Under the pieces are notes generated by a model, which saw only the letters and a list, made by a program, of their open reading frames with translations, searched no databases and was not told the DNA's origin. Positions 29,702 to 38,688 of a stretch of DNA of 64,000 nt are shown here, piece by piece. The position numbers and the translations under genes are program-made. The DNA lies in contig JADJWN010000021.1 of NCBI GenBank assembly GCA_016716335.1, forward strand, positions 1 to 64,000. The letters run 5' to 3'. Each line of letters begins with the position of its first letter. Position 1 is the first letter of the stretch. The stretch comes from Saprospiraceae bacterium (GTDB lineage Bacteria; Bacteroidota; Bacteroidia; Chitinophagales; Saprospiraceae).

Positions 29702-29731
29702 CAAAAAAAAAGCCACTCCGAAGAGTGGCTT
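29702..29731 (-). terminator. Rho-independent terminator, distal copy
   Basis: Minus strand AGCCACTC-TTCG-GAGTGGCT with eight stem pairs, followed by nine T (29703-29711). It is the duplicate of the tRNA-Glu terminator, inside the first tandem unit. Confidence 0.8.
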
Positions 29732-29858
29732 CAAAGCAGCCCGTAGGATGACCGAACGGTGCGTATGCACAGCATTGAACGATTTCAATGCTGAGTGAGG
29801 GTACTGCAAACAACGGCTTGCAGCTTCGACAATTCCGGGGTTCGATTCCCCCATGAAG

Positions 29859-29888
29859 CAAAAAAAAAGCCACTCCGAAGAGTGGCTT
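29859..29888 (-). terminator. tRNA-Glu terminator
   Basis: The same eight-pair UUCG-loop hairpin and T9 tract begins 5 bp after the tRNA 3' end on the minus strand. Confidence 0.85.
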
Positions 29889-29893
29889 CAAAG

Positions 29894-29965
29894 CAGCCCG
29901 TAGGGGAATCGAACCCCTCTTGCAAGAATGAAAATCTTGAGTCCTAACCGATAGACGAACGGGCC
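29894..29965 (-). tRNA. tRNA-Glu (UUC anticodon)
   Basis: A full cloverleaf can be folded on the minus strand: acceptor GGCCCGT/ACGGGCT with a G-U first pair, D-stem GTCT/GGAC, anticodon stem CAAGA/TCTTG around the loop TTTTCAT (anticodon TTC), T-arm AGGGG-TTCGATT-CCCCT, discriminator G. CCA is not encoded. A strong promoter lies just upstream and a terminator just downstream. Confidence 0.96.
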
Positions 29966-29982
29966 TTAATCAAAAAGCGACG

Positions 29983-30012
29983 CAAAGATATAACGCAGAA
30001 ATAATTTTCAAA
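29983..30012 (-). promoter_or_regulatory. tRNA-Glu promoter
   Basis: On the minus strand TTTG (30009-30012) and TATCTTTG (29983-29990) are separated by 18 bp, the best match in the window to the Bacteroidota -33/-7 consensus. They are placed about 18 bp before the tRNA. Confidence 0.7.
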
Positions 30013-30049
30013 GAAAAGAAATACATTTTTTTAATATTTTTTGTTGGTC

Positions 30050-30931
30050 TTATACAGGCCTGTACTTATCTCCGGAGGCCAAAGCCCTCGCCACCAGCTT
30101 ATCTGCCCATTTATCAGGCAGGTAGTAGGCCAGAATTCTGAAAAGCCACTTCTTTTTATGCAGGAGCATTCGGGTCGGGGGATTGCTGTCCTTCAATGCC
30201 TTATCAGCCAGTTGTACCACTTGATCTACGGGCATAGCTGACTTTTCGGTATTTTCAATCAGTTTATTGGCATGCTGCATGATGCTTCCATACTCTGTAT
30301 TGAGGTATTTGTCGAGAGTATTGATGCTTTTTCGCCATATCTCCGTTTTTACTGGGCCGGGCTGAATGGAGATGACTTTGATTCCAAAAGGCATCAGTTC
30401 CCTGCGGTACACATCGACCATGCTTTCCAGTGCATGCTTTGAGATACAGTAGGCACCATTGTATGGTGAATTGAATAAACCGGATACCGAGCTGATCATA
30501 ATGATTCTGCCGGGATCGGATGCCGTACCATTCTTTTGAACACCCAGATAGGGAAGGCAGAAATTGGTGATACGACGTACTGCTTTAACATTTATATCCA
30601 ACTGTGCTTCAAAATCCGACTCATCCAGATATTGAAGTGGTCCGGGTATAGCCACTCCGGCATTATTTACCAGCGACGTGAGTCTTTGGACTTCGAGTTG
30701 ATTGAAAGCCTCCGTTAATTTTTTTTCGCAGGTTGCAGCATCCCGAACGTCAAATACAAGTATAGTGGTCGTATCAGGAAACCGACCTTGAATTCTATCG
30801 GCATCTTCCTGCTTTCTTACTGTACCGATGACATGATATCCGCAACTTGCCCAATGCTCAAGCAGAGCATATCCGATACCGGTTGATACGCCTGTAATGA
30901 GAATAAATTTCCTGGAGGTCATCATACTCAA
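30050..30931 (-). CDS. Short-chain dehydrogenase/reductase
   Basis: A 293-residue classical SDR. The cofactor site TGVSTGIG is near residue 14, NNAG near 90, the catalytic Ser in MISSVSG near 148 and YCISK near 162, followed by PGPVKTEIW. A basic residue after the second strand (TVRKQED) suggests NADP(H). The substrate is unknown; the C-terminus is like that of SDRs acting on lipids or retinoid-like alcohols. It overlaps the upstream gene by 4 bp. Confidence 0.88.
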   Translation of the reverse strand: MSMMTSRKFILITGVSTGIGYALLEHWASCGYHVIGTVRKQEDADRIQGRFPDTTTILVFDVRDAATCEKKLTEAFNQLEVQRLTSLVNNAGVAIPGPLQYLDESDFEAQLDINVKAVRRITNFCLPYLGVQKNGTASDPGRIIMISSVSGLFNSPYNGAYCISKHALESMVDVYRRELMPFGIKVISIQPGPVKTEIWRKSINTLDKYLNTEYGSIMQHANKLIENTEKSAMPVDQVVQLADKALKDSNPPTRMLLHKKKWLFRILAYYLPDKWADKLVARALASGDKYRPV

Positions 30932-31464
30932 TCAGATGATTTTTCGCCCACAAACTGATGCTCTTTATACTTAAAAAGCACATTGAATGTAGTGAGACTT
31001 CCATAAATACGGGTAATATATTGCTGCAGATTGACCTTATCCTCATCGCTCAATGCACTGCTGTTAATCCGCTGCTCCATGACTCTGAGTCTATCCCGTA
31101 CCATGACTATCTTGTGAAAGAATGTATCAATAGGTATTTCTTTGGGCTTCAATGCTTCGTCCTCGGGTTTCAGAATCATAAGTCCGTTTTTCCATTTATC
31201 GCCCAAGGGTACAACTTCTGAAATATCTGACCAGGTTTTCAATATTTTGATCAGAGACTTTTCTGCTTCTGTAAAGCTGACGGCATCTTCAGGCTCTACC
31301 CTTTCGATAATATCCCAGGCATTGTAATCTTTACCTACCAGTTTGATGCCGTAAGTGATAAAGCAAACCCGGTACGCAGCCACATCAATGGAAATGACGA
31401 CTCCATCTCCGAAAGCAGGGTGTTTTACTCTGGATCCAATTCCCAGCAAATTAGCATTACTCAT
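30928..31464 (-). CDS. Conserved hypothetical protein with KOW/Tudor-like N-terminus
   Basis: I chose the ATG at 31464 (MSNANLLGIGSRVKHPAFGDGVV) because the 16 residues before it lack family character; the longest start is 31512. The first 50 residues (GSRVKHPAFGDGVVISID...ITYGIKLVGKDYNAWDII) look like a small beta-barrel of the KOW/CarD/UvrD-tail kind that binds nucleic acid or polymerase. The rest is helical and charged. About 178 residues. The SDR gene is translationally coupled to it. Function unknown. Confidence 0.65.
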   Translation of the reverse strand: MSNANLLGIGSRVKHPAFGDGVVISIDVAAYRVCFITYGIKLVGKDYNAWDIIERVEPEDAVSFTEAEKSLIKILKTWSDISEVVPLGDKWKNGLMILKPEDEALKPKEIPIDTFFHKIVMVRDRLRVMEQRINSSALSDEDKVNLQQYITRIYGSLTTFNVLFKYKEHQFVGEKSSD

Positions 31465-31541
31465 ATACTGATTTAATTTTGCACAAAAATAGTCATTAGT
31501 TTCATATTGCAAATATATGTAATATGAATTGTAACTGTCAA

Positions 31542-32861
31542 TTATCCGGCATTCTCAGGATGGTAATTATCGTCCCAGTTTTTTACTTTGGGTGGCCCCA
31601 CCTTTCCGAGCGATTTACCCACTATATAAGCCACCATACCATCACCCGTGACATTGATAACCGTACGCATCATATCCAGAGGCCTGTCCACAGCAAAGAT
31701 CAATGCCAGACCTATGGCCATTTTGTCGGCAGGTAAGCCTACACTTTCAAGTACAATCACCAGCATGATTAAGCCCGCTCCGGGCACTGCTGCTGAACCT
31801 ATGGATGCCAGCGTGGCGGTGAGAATAATAGTCAACTGATCGCTGAAACTCAGGTCAAACAACATAGCTTCACATATGAATACCGCTGCCACCGCCTGAT
31901 ATAGACTGGTGCCATCCATGTTGATGGTAGCCCCAAGCGGACATACAAAACTCGTCACTTCCTTTTCGACACCCAGGTGCTCCTCTACCCTCTCCATCGT
32001 CACAGGCAAAGTAGCCGCACTGGAACTGGTGGAAAATGCCAGCAACTGTGCAGGAGCCATGGCTCTGAAAAATTCCGCCGGAGATTTGGAGGCATAGAAG
32101 TATAAAAACAAACTGTACAAAATGAGCATAATCAGCAAACCTGATATTACAGCCAGCACATACCACAGTAATGCTACAAAAAGATCCGGATTGGTGGTTT
32201 CTGTAATCAACGCACACAACAGAGCAAAAACAGCATAAGGAGCACCGAGCATGATGAGATCCACCATTTTCATTATCACCTCATTGAGGCCTGTGAAAAA
32301 ATCATTCACGGGTTTGGCAAGATTTTTATCCACCAGCAGCAGACTTATCCCGAAAAAAACCGAAAAGAAAATCACCTTGAGCATATTACCATTGTTGGAT
32401 GCAGCTCCTACGATATTATCAGGTACCATATCTACCAGAAACTGAAGAGGGCCTTGCCTGACTGTTTCGGCAGACTGAATTTTACTCTGAACAGAAGTGC
32501 CGTAGGTTTCAGAAATTTCAGCTACAGTACCGGGAGAAACATATGAGCCAGGCTGAATGATATTCACAATTACAAGCCCCACCGAGACCGCGAGAACAGT
32601 TGTAAATACATACATTGCAAAGGTCCGGATACCCATGATTCTGAATTTGGAAATATCATGCAGATCTGATATACCCTTGATCAAAGAAACTAAAATCAGG
32701 GGTATGGCAATCAATTTCAGCAGGTTGATAAAAATGGTTCCAAACGGTTTAATCCAATCCTTAACAAAACCCTCCAAACCCAATCGGCTGAATAATAAAC
32801 CGGCTACTACCCCCAAAATCATTCCGATAAGAATCTGCCAATGCAATTCCAGTTTTCGCAT
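31542..32861 (-). CDS. Dicarboxylate/amino acid:cation symporter (DAACS, GltP/DctA type)
   Basis: 439 residues with the SLC1-type fold: early helices, the serine-rich re-entrant loop FSTSSSAATLPVTME near residue 280, the cation-binding PLGATINMDGTSLYQA near 320, the second re-entrant loop ASIGSAAVPGAGLIM and the substrate-binding DRPLDMMRTVINVTGD near 400. It imports glutamate, aspartate or C4-dicarboxylates with Na+ or H+. The C-terminal Asp-Arg-x-x-Asp pattern is present; the exact substrate cannot be told. Intact, single-gene unit. Confidence 0.93.
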   Translation of the reverse strand: MRKLELHWQILIGMILGVVAGLLFSRLGLEGFVKDWIKPFGTIFINLLKLIAIPLILVSLIKGISDLHDISKFRIMGIRTFAMYVFTTVLAVSVGLVIVNIIQPGSYVSPGTVAEISETYGTSVQSKIQSAETVRQGPLQFLVDMVPDNIVGAASNNGNMLKVIFFSVFFGISLLLVDKNLAKPVNDFFTGLNEVIMKMVDLIMLGAPYAVFALLCALITETTNPDLFVALLWYVLAVISGLLIMLILYSLFLYFYASKSPAEFFRAMAPAQLLAFSTSSSAATLPVTMERVEEHLGVEKEVTSFVCPLGATINMDGTSLYQAVAAVFICEAMLFDLSFSDQLTIILTATLASIGSAAVPGAGLIMLVIVLESVGLPADKMAIGLALIFAVDRPLDMMRTVINVTGDGMVAYIVGKSLGKVGPPKVKNWDDNYHPENAG

Positions 32862-32998
32862 ATGATGAATTTTGGATAAAAGTACACATTAAACCAAAAT
32901 TTTCCACCAGAAAATCTATATCTGCCTGAAATGGCTGCAAAATAAGGCTCAGGGCTGATTCACTTCTTGTAGATAAGCTGTCGTGGCCGAAATATAAC

Positions 32999-33840
32999 TA
33001 CGCCGAAGGACGGACAGGCCCGCCAAAGGACGGACAAGCCCGCCAAAGGACGGACAGGCCCGCCGAGTGTTTCTGCAAGTGGACCATATCCGCCGAAAGG
33101 AGGAGACACATTTTATAAATGTTTCTGCAAGCGGACCGTGTCCGCCAAAAGGAGGAGACGCATTGCAGAAACATAAAAAGCGTTGCAGGAATGCGTTGCA
33201 GGAATGCGTTGCCGAAATGTGTCTCCGCCAATGAGCGAAAAGGCCCGTAGACTGTTTCTGCAAGTGGGGACACATTGCAGAAACTCATAATGCCTTGCCT
33301 GAATACGTCTCTACCCATGAGCGGACAGGCCCGCCAAAGGACGGACAGGCCCGCCAAAGGGCGGACAGGCCCGCTTTCGGCAACAGGCGACGTCTCCACC
33401 AAAAGGATGAACAGGCCCGCCGAGTGTTTCTGCAAGTGGGGACACATTGCAGAAACTCATAATGTGTTGCTGAAATGTGTTGCCGAAATGCGTCTTCGCT
33501 TTCGGCAACAAGCGTCCCCGCCAATAGACGGACAGGCCCGCCAAAGGGCGGACAGGCCCGCTTTCGGCAACATGCGACGTCTCCACCAAAAGGATGAACA
33601 GGCCCGCCGAGTGTTTCTGCAAGTGGGGACACATTGCAGAAACTCATAATGTGTTGCTGAAATGTGTTGCCGAAATGCGTCTTCGCTTTCGGCAACAAGC
33701 GTCCCCGCCAATAGACGGACAAGCCCGCCAAAGGGCGGACAGGCCCGCCAAAGGGCGGACAAGCCCGCTTTCGGCAACATGCGACGTCTCCGTCATAAGG
33801 CGGACAAGCCCGCCAAAGGGCGGACAAGCCCGCTTTCGGG
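32999..33840. repeat. Palindrome-rich repeat cluster with a 187-bp period
   Basis: About fifteen copies of the core GGACAGGCCCGCC (or GGACAAGCCCGCC) are joined by AAAGG(A/G)CG linkers. Two perfect inverted repeats recur: TTTCTGCAA/TTGCAGAAA around 11 bp, and TGTTGCCGAAA/TTTCGGCAACA around 11 bp. The block starting near 33461 repeats at 33648 (period 187 bp) and a diverged copy lies at 33301. Open frames on both strands here repeat in step with the DNA and are not genes. Confidence 0.8.
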
Positions 33841-34046
33841 ATATTCAAATTACTTAATTACCCCATTTCAAGCCTCATTACAAGGCTCTGATGTTTTATC
33901 CTGATTGAAATATTTCAAACAAATTTCTAAGGTTGATACATGTCGGTCAGTACTCATGCAGCAATTGAATGATATGGAAAATTGTCTTTTGCGACTATAT
34001 TCTCACATTTCACCCATACAAAACAATTAAATTCCTGATGAAAGCA

Positions 34047-34054
34047 TAAATTTG
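34047..34054 (+). promoter_or_regulatory. Predicted -7 element of the metalloprotease gene
   Basis: TAAATTTG fits TAnnTTTG and lies 22 bp before the ATG. A -33 element is not clear. Confidence 0.35.
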
Positions 34055-34076
34055 TTTTTTCAAAAAATTTTGATTC

Positions 34077-37000
34077 ATGCATCCTAACAAACTCCTGTTT
34101 ACACTTCTGACAATTTTTTCAGTCATATCAATATTTGGGCAATCTTCCTACTGGACATTGACCCCTGAAAGCGGATTGAGGGCCACTGCCGAAAAACGCC
34201 AGATTATTCCTAAAAAATACGCTGTCTATACTTTGAACACCGATGTATTCCTGCGCAAACTTACAGACAATAGCGGCGATAGGAATTTACAGGAATTTGT
34301 CATGGATTTCCCCCATCCGGACGGAAGCATACACAGCTACAGGATGGCTGAAACCCCTGTTTTCGATCCTGCACTTTCGGCAAGGTATCCCGGTTTTACA
34401 TCATATACAGGCAGAGGAGTTAATGATGCCGGGCAATATTTGAAAATGAGTATTTCCCAATATTCTATACACGTAATGATTTACGGTGTTGACAATAATT
34501 CGGTTTTCATTGACCCTTATGTACCATCATCCCGAGATACCTATGTAGTATATTATAAAAAAGACTATGAGCGCAAGAACAGTTTTTCCAGGTTTTCATG
34601 CGGTGTGATGCATAATCATGGAGATGAATTTAATCCTGATTTCTCAGAGGATACAGAAAGAGTTTTGTCTGGAGAAAGACAACCCGGAGACTGTAATTTT
34701 CGAAGATACAGGCTTGCATTGGCATGTACCGGAGAGTATGCCCAGTTTCATGGAGGTACCATTGAGCGGGTACTGGATGCCTACAATGTGGCGATGACCC
34801 GGATTAACGGAGTGTATGAAAGAGAGCTTGCCTTGACGATGGTATTAATACCGAACACGGACAGATTGATTTTTCTCAATCCCGCCACAGACCCATATAC
34901 CAACAACAACGGCGAAGCGATGCTCCTTCAAAACCAGACCACAATCAATAACATCATAGGATTCAACAATTATGACATTGGGCATGTGTTCAGCACCGGA
35001 GGCGGAGGCATAGCCAGCCTTGGATCACCCTGTACCAACAGAAAGGCACAGGGAGTCACCGGCCAGGCCAATCCGATTAATGATGCCTTTACTATAGATT
35101 TTGTAGCACATGAGATGGGACATCAATTCGGGGCCAATCATACACAGAATAACAATTGTGCCCGAAATTCGTCCACTGCCATGGAGCCCGGCAGCGGCAG
35201 CACCATTATGGGATATGCCGGAATCTGTTCGCCTGATGTACAGAACAACAGCCATGATTATTTTCATGCGGTGAGTCTCGGTGAGATGGCCAATTTTATA
35301 ACCACTGGTTCAGGAGCTACCTGTGGCGAGGTCATATCCATTGCTAATTCCAAACCCTTGGTGACATTGGCAAGAGCCAATTACTCCATGCCGGTTAATA
35401 CCGCCTTTTACCTGACAGCTACCGGTACAGATCCAGACAATGATGCACTGACCTACACCTGGGAGCAAATGGACAATCAGACAGCGACCATGCCTCCACA
35501 GGGTGGAAATGCTTCCGGTCCGGCATTCAGATCTCTGCCTCCATCTTCCAACCCTACCCGTTACTTTCCGGATCTTCAGAGAAGGTATAATACCTGGGAG
35601 GTACTGCCTACGGTAGCCCGAACCATGAGATTCAGATGTACAGTAAGGGATAATAATCCATTGGGAGGCTGTACACATGAAGCCAATGTACAGCTTAACT
35701 TCATCAGTACTGCGGGGCCTTTTGTGGTAACAAACCCAAACACAGCCTCGGTAGAATGGAGAGTGGGTACCACACAGACTGTAACCTGGAATGTAGCCAA
35801 TACCGATGTAGCCCCCATAAACTGTAGTCTGGTGACGATATTATTGTCTTCTGACGGAGGCGCTACCTATCCGGATACTCTTGCCACGGCCGTACCCAAT
35901 ACCGGCAGTTATCCTATCACGGTGCCCAACAGAGTTACTACCCGGGCCAGGGTGATGGTTATAGCGCATGACCATATCTTTTTTGATGTGTCCAATTTCA
36001 ATTTCCGCATCAGCTCGTCCTTCAATCTGACCACACCTTTATCCAGAGTGGAAATCTGTGATGAATCACTCCCTGCAACTGTAGTGCTGAACCTTGCAAA
36101 ATTTGTAACTAATGATGTAAGTGTCAGTCTTTCTGCATCCTCTTCGGTGGTGGGATTGAATATATCATTTTCAGATGCCAATCCGGTTGCTCCATCCACC
36201 GTCAACATGGTGGTCAGCGGACTTGAAAATCTGAACTATGGGGATAATCCCATAACAGTAACGGCACAAACTTCTTCGGAACAGATTTCACTCAGTCTGT
36301 CTTTATTCAGGACACTGGACGAGTTGCCTCAGATGGAACAGCTGGCTCCTGCCAATTATGCCAACCTCACCAGCCGCTTCAATATTTTGTTTGAATGCAG
36401 AGCCTTTACCGGAATTCCGGAATATGAATTTGAAATATCCACCTCTCCCGATTTCAGTACCAATGTGACCCGACTTAAATCCGCAACCGGCAGACTGAAT
36501 ACCACTCTGGCAGACAGGACTGTGTATTACTGGCGAGTCAGGCCTTTGTCAAGCTGCGGGAATGGTGACTTTTCCGGATTTTATTCCTTCAGGACAGGAG
36601 CCGGAGGTCCTGCCGTATTGTTGACCAACCGGCAGATACTCATCAACCCTTCTGAAAAAAGAAATATCTCCGTAAAAGAACTGAATGCTGCCGGCACTCC
36701 GGCCGATCAGGTAAGATTTGTTATTGCAGAATTGCCACGATACGGATATCTTTCATCAGGTGACTCTGTAGTGACTACACAGGGATTTGTATTTACACTC
36801 CAGGAGATACAGGATGGTACACTGCATTATAATCACAATGGAGGGGAAGAAGAGTATGATTATTTTGTATTCAATCTTATCAATCCGGCCGGATTATGGC
36901 TTCCCAATAACCGATTTAACATCCGCATCCGACAGTCCAATCTGGGCATAGAGGCTTTCACCCAGTCTGATGTTTCATGTTTCGGGGCTTCTGATGGGCA

Positions 37001-38535
37001 GATATTTGCCGATGTCTTTGGAGGTATTCCACCCTACTTATATAGTCTGGATGGCGTGCAATTCGGTTCGGAAGATATTTTGTCAGGATTGCCAAAGGGT
37101 ACCTATACAGTATATGTGCAGGATGCCAATGAAACTATAGTAATATCAGAAATTGTTACTTATAGATGAGCCTGCAAAAGTCCAGCTCACTCTGACTCTG
37201 GAGGGATACAATATCCGGGCTGCTGCAAGCGGTGGTGTACCTGCATATACTTTCTCCCTGAACGGCTCGGAGTTTAAGCAGGAAAATCTGCTGATTGATC
37301 CCGGAAACGGCATTCAGGTCGTTCAGGTGATGGATCAGAATGGGTGTATTTCCACAGACAGTATCACTCTCAATATCCCGGAATTATTATTCAAAGCAGA
37401 GTATTCAGATATTCGTTGTTTTGGTGACAATTTTCAGGTAACGATCATACCTGAAGGTGGTATTCCACCCTACAATTACAGTATCAACAACTATCCCTTT
37501 GTGAGTTCCAATGTCTTTTCACTGCCGGCAGGAACGTATGTTTTAAGAGTGAGAGATTCGGGAAATAAAATTGTTGAGTCAGATATAATTTCAGTTGAGG
37601 AGCCCGACGCTTTGTCTGTGGAAGTAACAACAGACAGATATTCAGCTATCATATCTGCCATCGGAGGCAGTGGAGGGATAGAATATTCATTGGATGGCGA
37701 AAATTTTGATACTATCAACATTTTTGCATTTCCAAGAAGCGGGCTGTACCCTGTTTATATAAGAGATGAAGATGGATGCACCGGACAGTCCACCATACTC
37801 ATCAGTGTACTCGATACCATCAGCGTGGATGTAGCTGATATCCTTTGTCATGGTGTAGAGGATGGCAAGCTGGAAATCACAGCCCCCTATGGTACTCCAC
37901 CCTTTGATTATATACTTGTGGGTGAGGGTCTGGAAGCACTCAATTCAGAAGACGGCATCTTTGAGAATCTTTCAGCGGGACCCTATTCAGTCATTGTAAG
38001 GGATGCTGCCGGAGATATGGTCAGTATGGACGTTATAATAAGACAGCCTGATCCATTAGTACTGACTGCAAAAGCAGAAGGATCCAATCTCAGGTTTTCG
38101 GCAGAAGGAGGCACCCCACCCTATACCTACAGTATTGATGATGGAATAAATTTCTTCGGATTTGATGTTTTCCCGGATTTGCCGGACAATCTGTACTATG
38201 TAGCTGTCAAAGATAACAATGGTTGTATAACCAAAGGAACCGTAAATATCTCCGTATCAGTAAAAGATAAAAATCAGACATCAGATAATATCAAGGTATG
38301 GCCCAATCCGGTAAATGATGTGGTGATGATACATTTTGATCAAACAGGTGCAGGGACGAAGAGCGTCACTCTCACCAACAGTCTTGGACTGCAAGTCATG
38401 AATAAGATACTCAGTAACACGGAAATACACAGCGGCATGATAATAATTGATTTTGCGAGATATTCTACGGGGATGTACATTCTGCAGTTCACGGATTCAG
38501 GAAAAACTTTCAGCATACCGGTGATAAAAATATAG
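34077..38535 (+). CDS. Type IX-secreted reprolysin-like metalloprotease with SprB-like repeats (one frameshift)
   Basis: A signal peptide (LLFTLLTIFSVISIFGQ) starts the protein. A metzincin zinc site, HEMGHQFGANH near residues 344-354, is followed by the GSTIMGYAGIC Met-turn, as in the M12B-like proteases of Bacteroidota. The middle holds Ig/fibronectin-like domains. From about residue 960 there are repeated units of about 80 residues (VSCFGASDGQI...GGIPPYLYSLDG; ILCHGVEDGKLEI...GTPPFDYIL), the SprB repeat type. The last 85 residues (KVWPNPVNDVVMIHF...YSTGMYILQF) are a type A sorting domain. The frame breaks at about 37160, where removing one T joins IVTIDEPAKVQL. Total about 1,486 residues; secreted or cell-surface. 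Confidence 0.87.
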
Positions 38536-38559
38536 TCATTTTTCGAACACCCCCCTCAT

Positions 38560-38584
38560 TTTATACGGGGGCTTTGGACTAAAA
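38560..38584 (+). terminator. Possible terminator of the metalloprotease gene
   Basis: CCCCC and GGGGG flank a 10-base AT-rich loop 15-25 bp after the stop, followed by only CTTT. Weak. Confidence 0.35.
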
Positions 38585-38626
38585 GATAAATTTTTCAGGT
38601 TTAACCTCATTTTTTTGGAGGGTATC

Positions 38627-38657
38627 GTTGGATATTTTATAATTATATATAGTTTTG
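38627..38657 (+). promoter_or_regulatory. Predicted glnN promoter
   Basis: TAGTTTTG at 38650-38657 matches the -7 element, with GTTG at 38627-38630 as a partial -33 element 19 bp upstream. The gene starts 31 bp after it. Confidence 0.45.
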
Positions 38658-38688
38658 CGCCATATTTTAACAAAACCATATATGTATT

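Larger units (their letters stand above)
29579..29892. repeat. Two tandem copies of a 157-bp tRNA-associated element
   Basis: The units 29579-29735 and 29736-29892 are essentially identical, and the tRNA-Glu 3' end begins a third copy at 29893. Each unit starts with the last bases of tRNA-Glu (CAGCCCGTAGG on plus). It then holds a chain of hairpins: GTGC/GCAC, CAGCATTGAA/TTCAATGCTG (10 bp), CTGCAA/TTGCAG, and a T-arm-like GGGGTTCGATTCCCC framed by GCTTC/GAAGC. It ends in a minus-strand terminator. ORFs across it repeat in register and are not genes. Confidence 0.8.
32862..34076. other. Non-coding region dominated by a repeat cluster
   Basis: 1.2 kb without a credible gene. Its middle is the repeat cluster described next. 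The right 220 bp are AT-rich and hold the promoter of the metalloprotease gene. Confidence 0.7.

Noticed and set aside
29462..29891. Frames over the 157-bp tandem units
   Set aside because: The peptide repeats with the DNA period and overlaps a tRNA terminator; not a protein.
33275..33857. Several 80-187 codon frames on both strands of the 33-kb repeat cluster
   Set aside because: Repetitive peptides (GGPVRPLAGLSV, ADRPAKGRTG) that follow the DNA repeats; no starts or domains.
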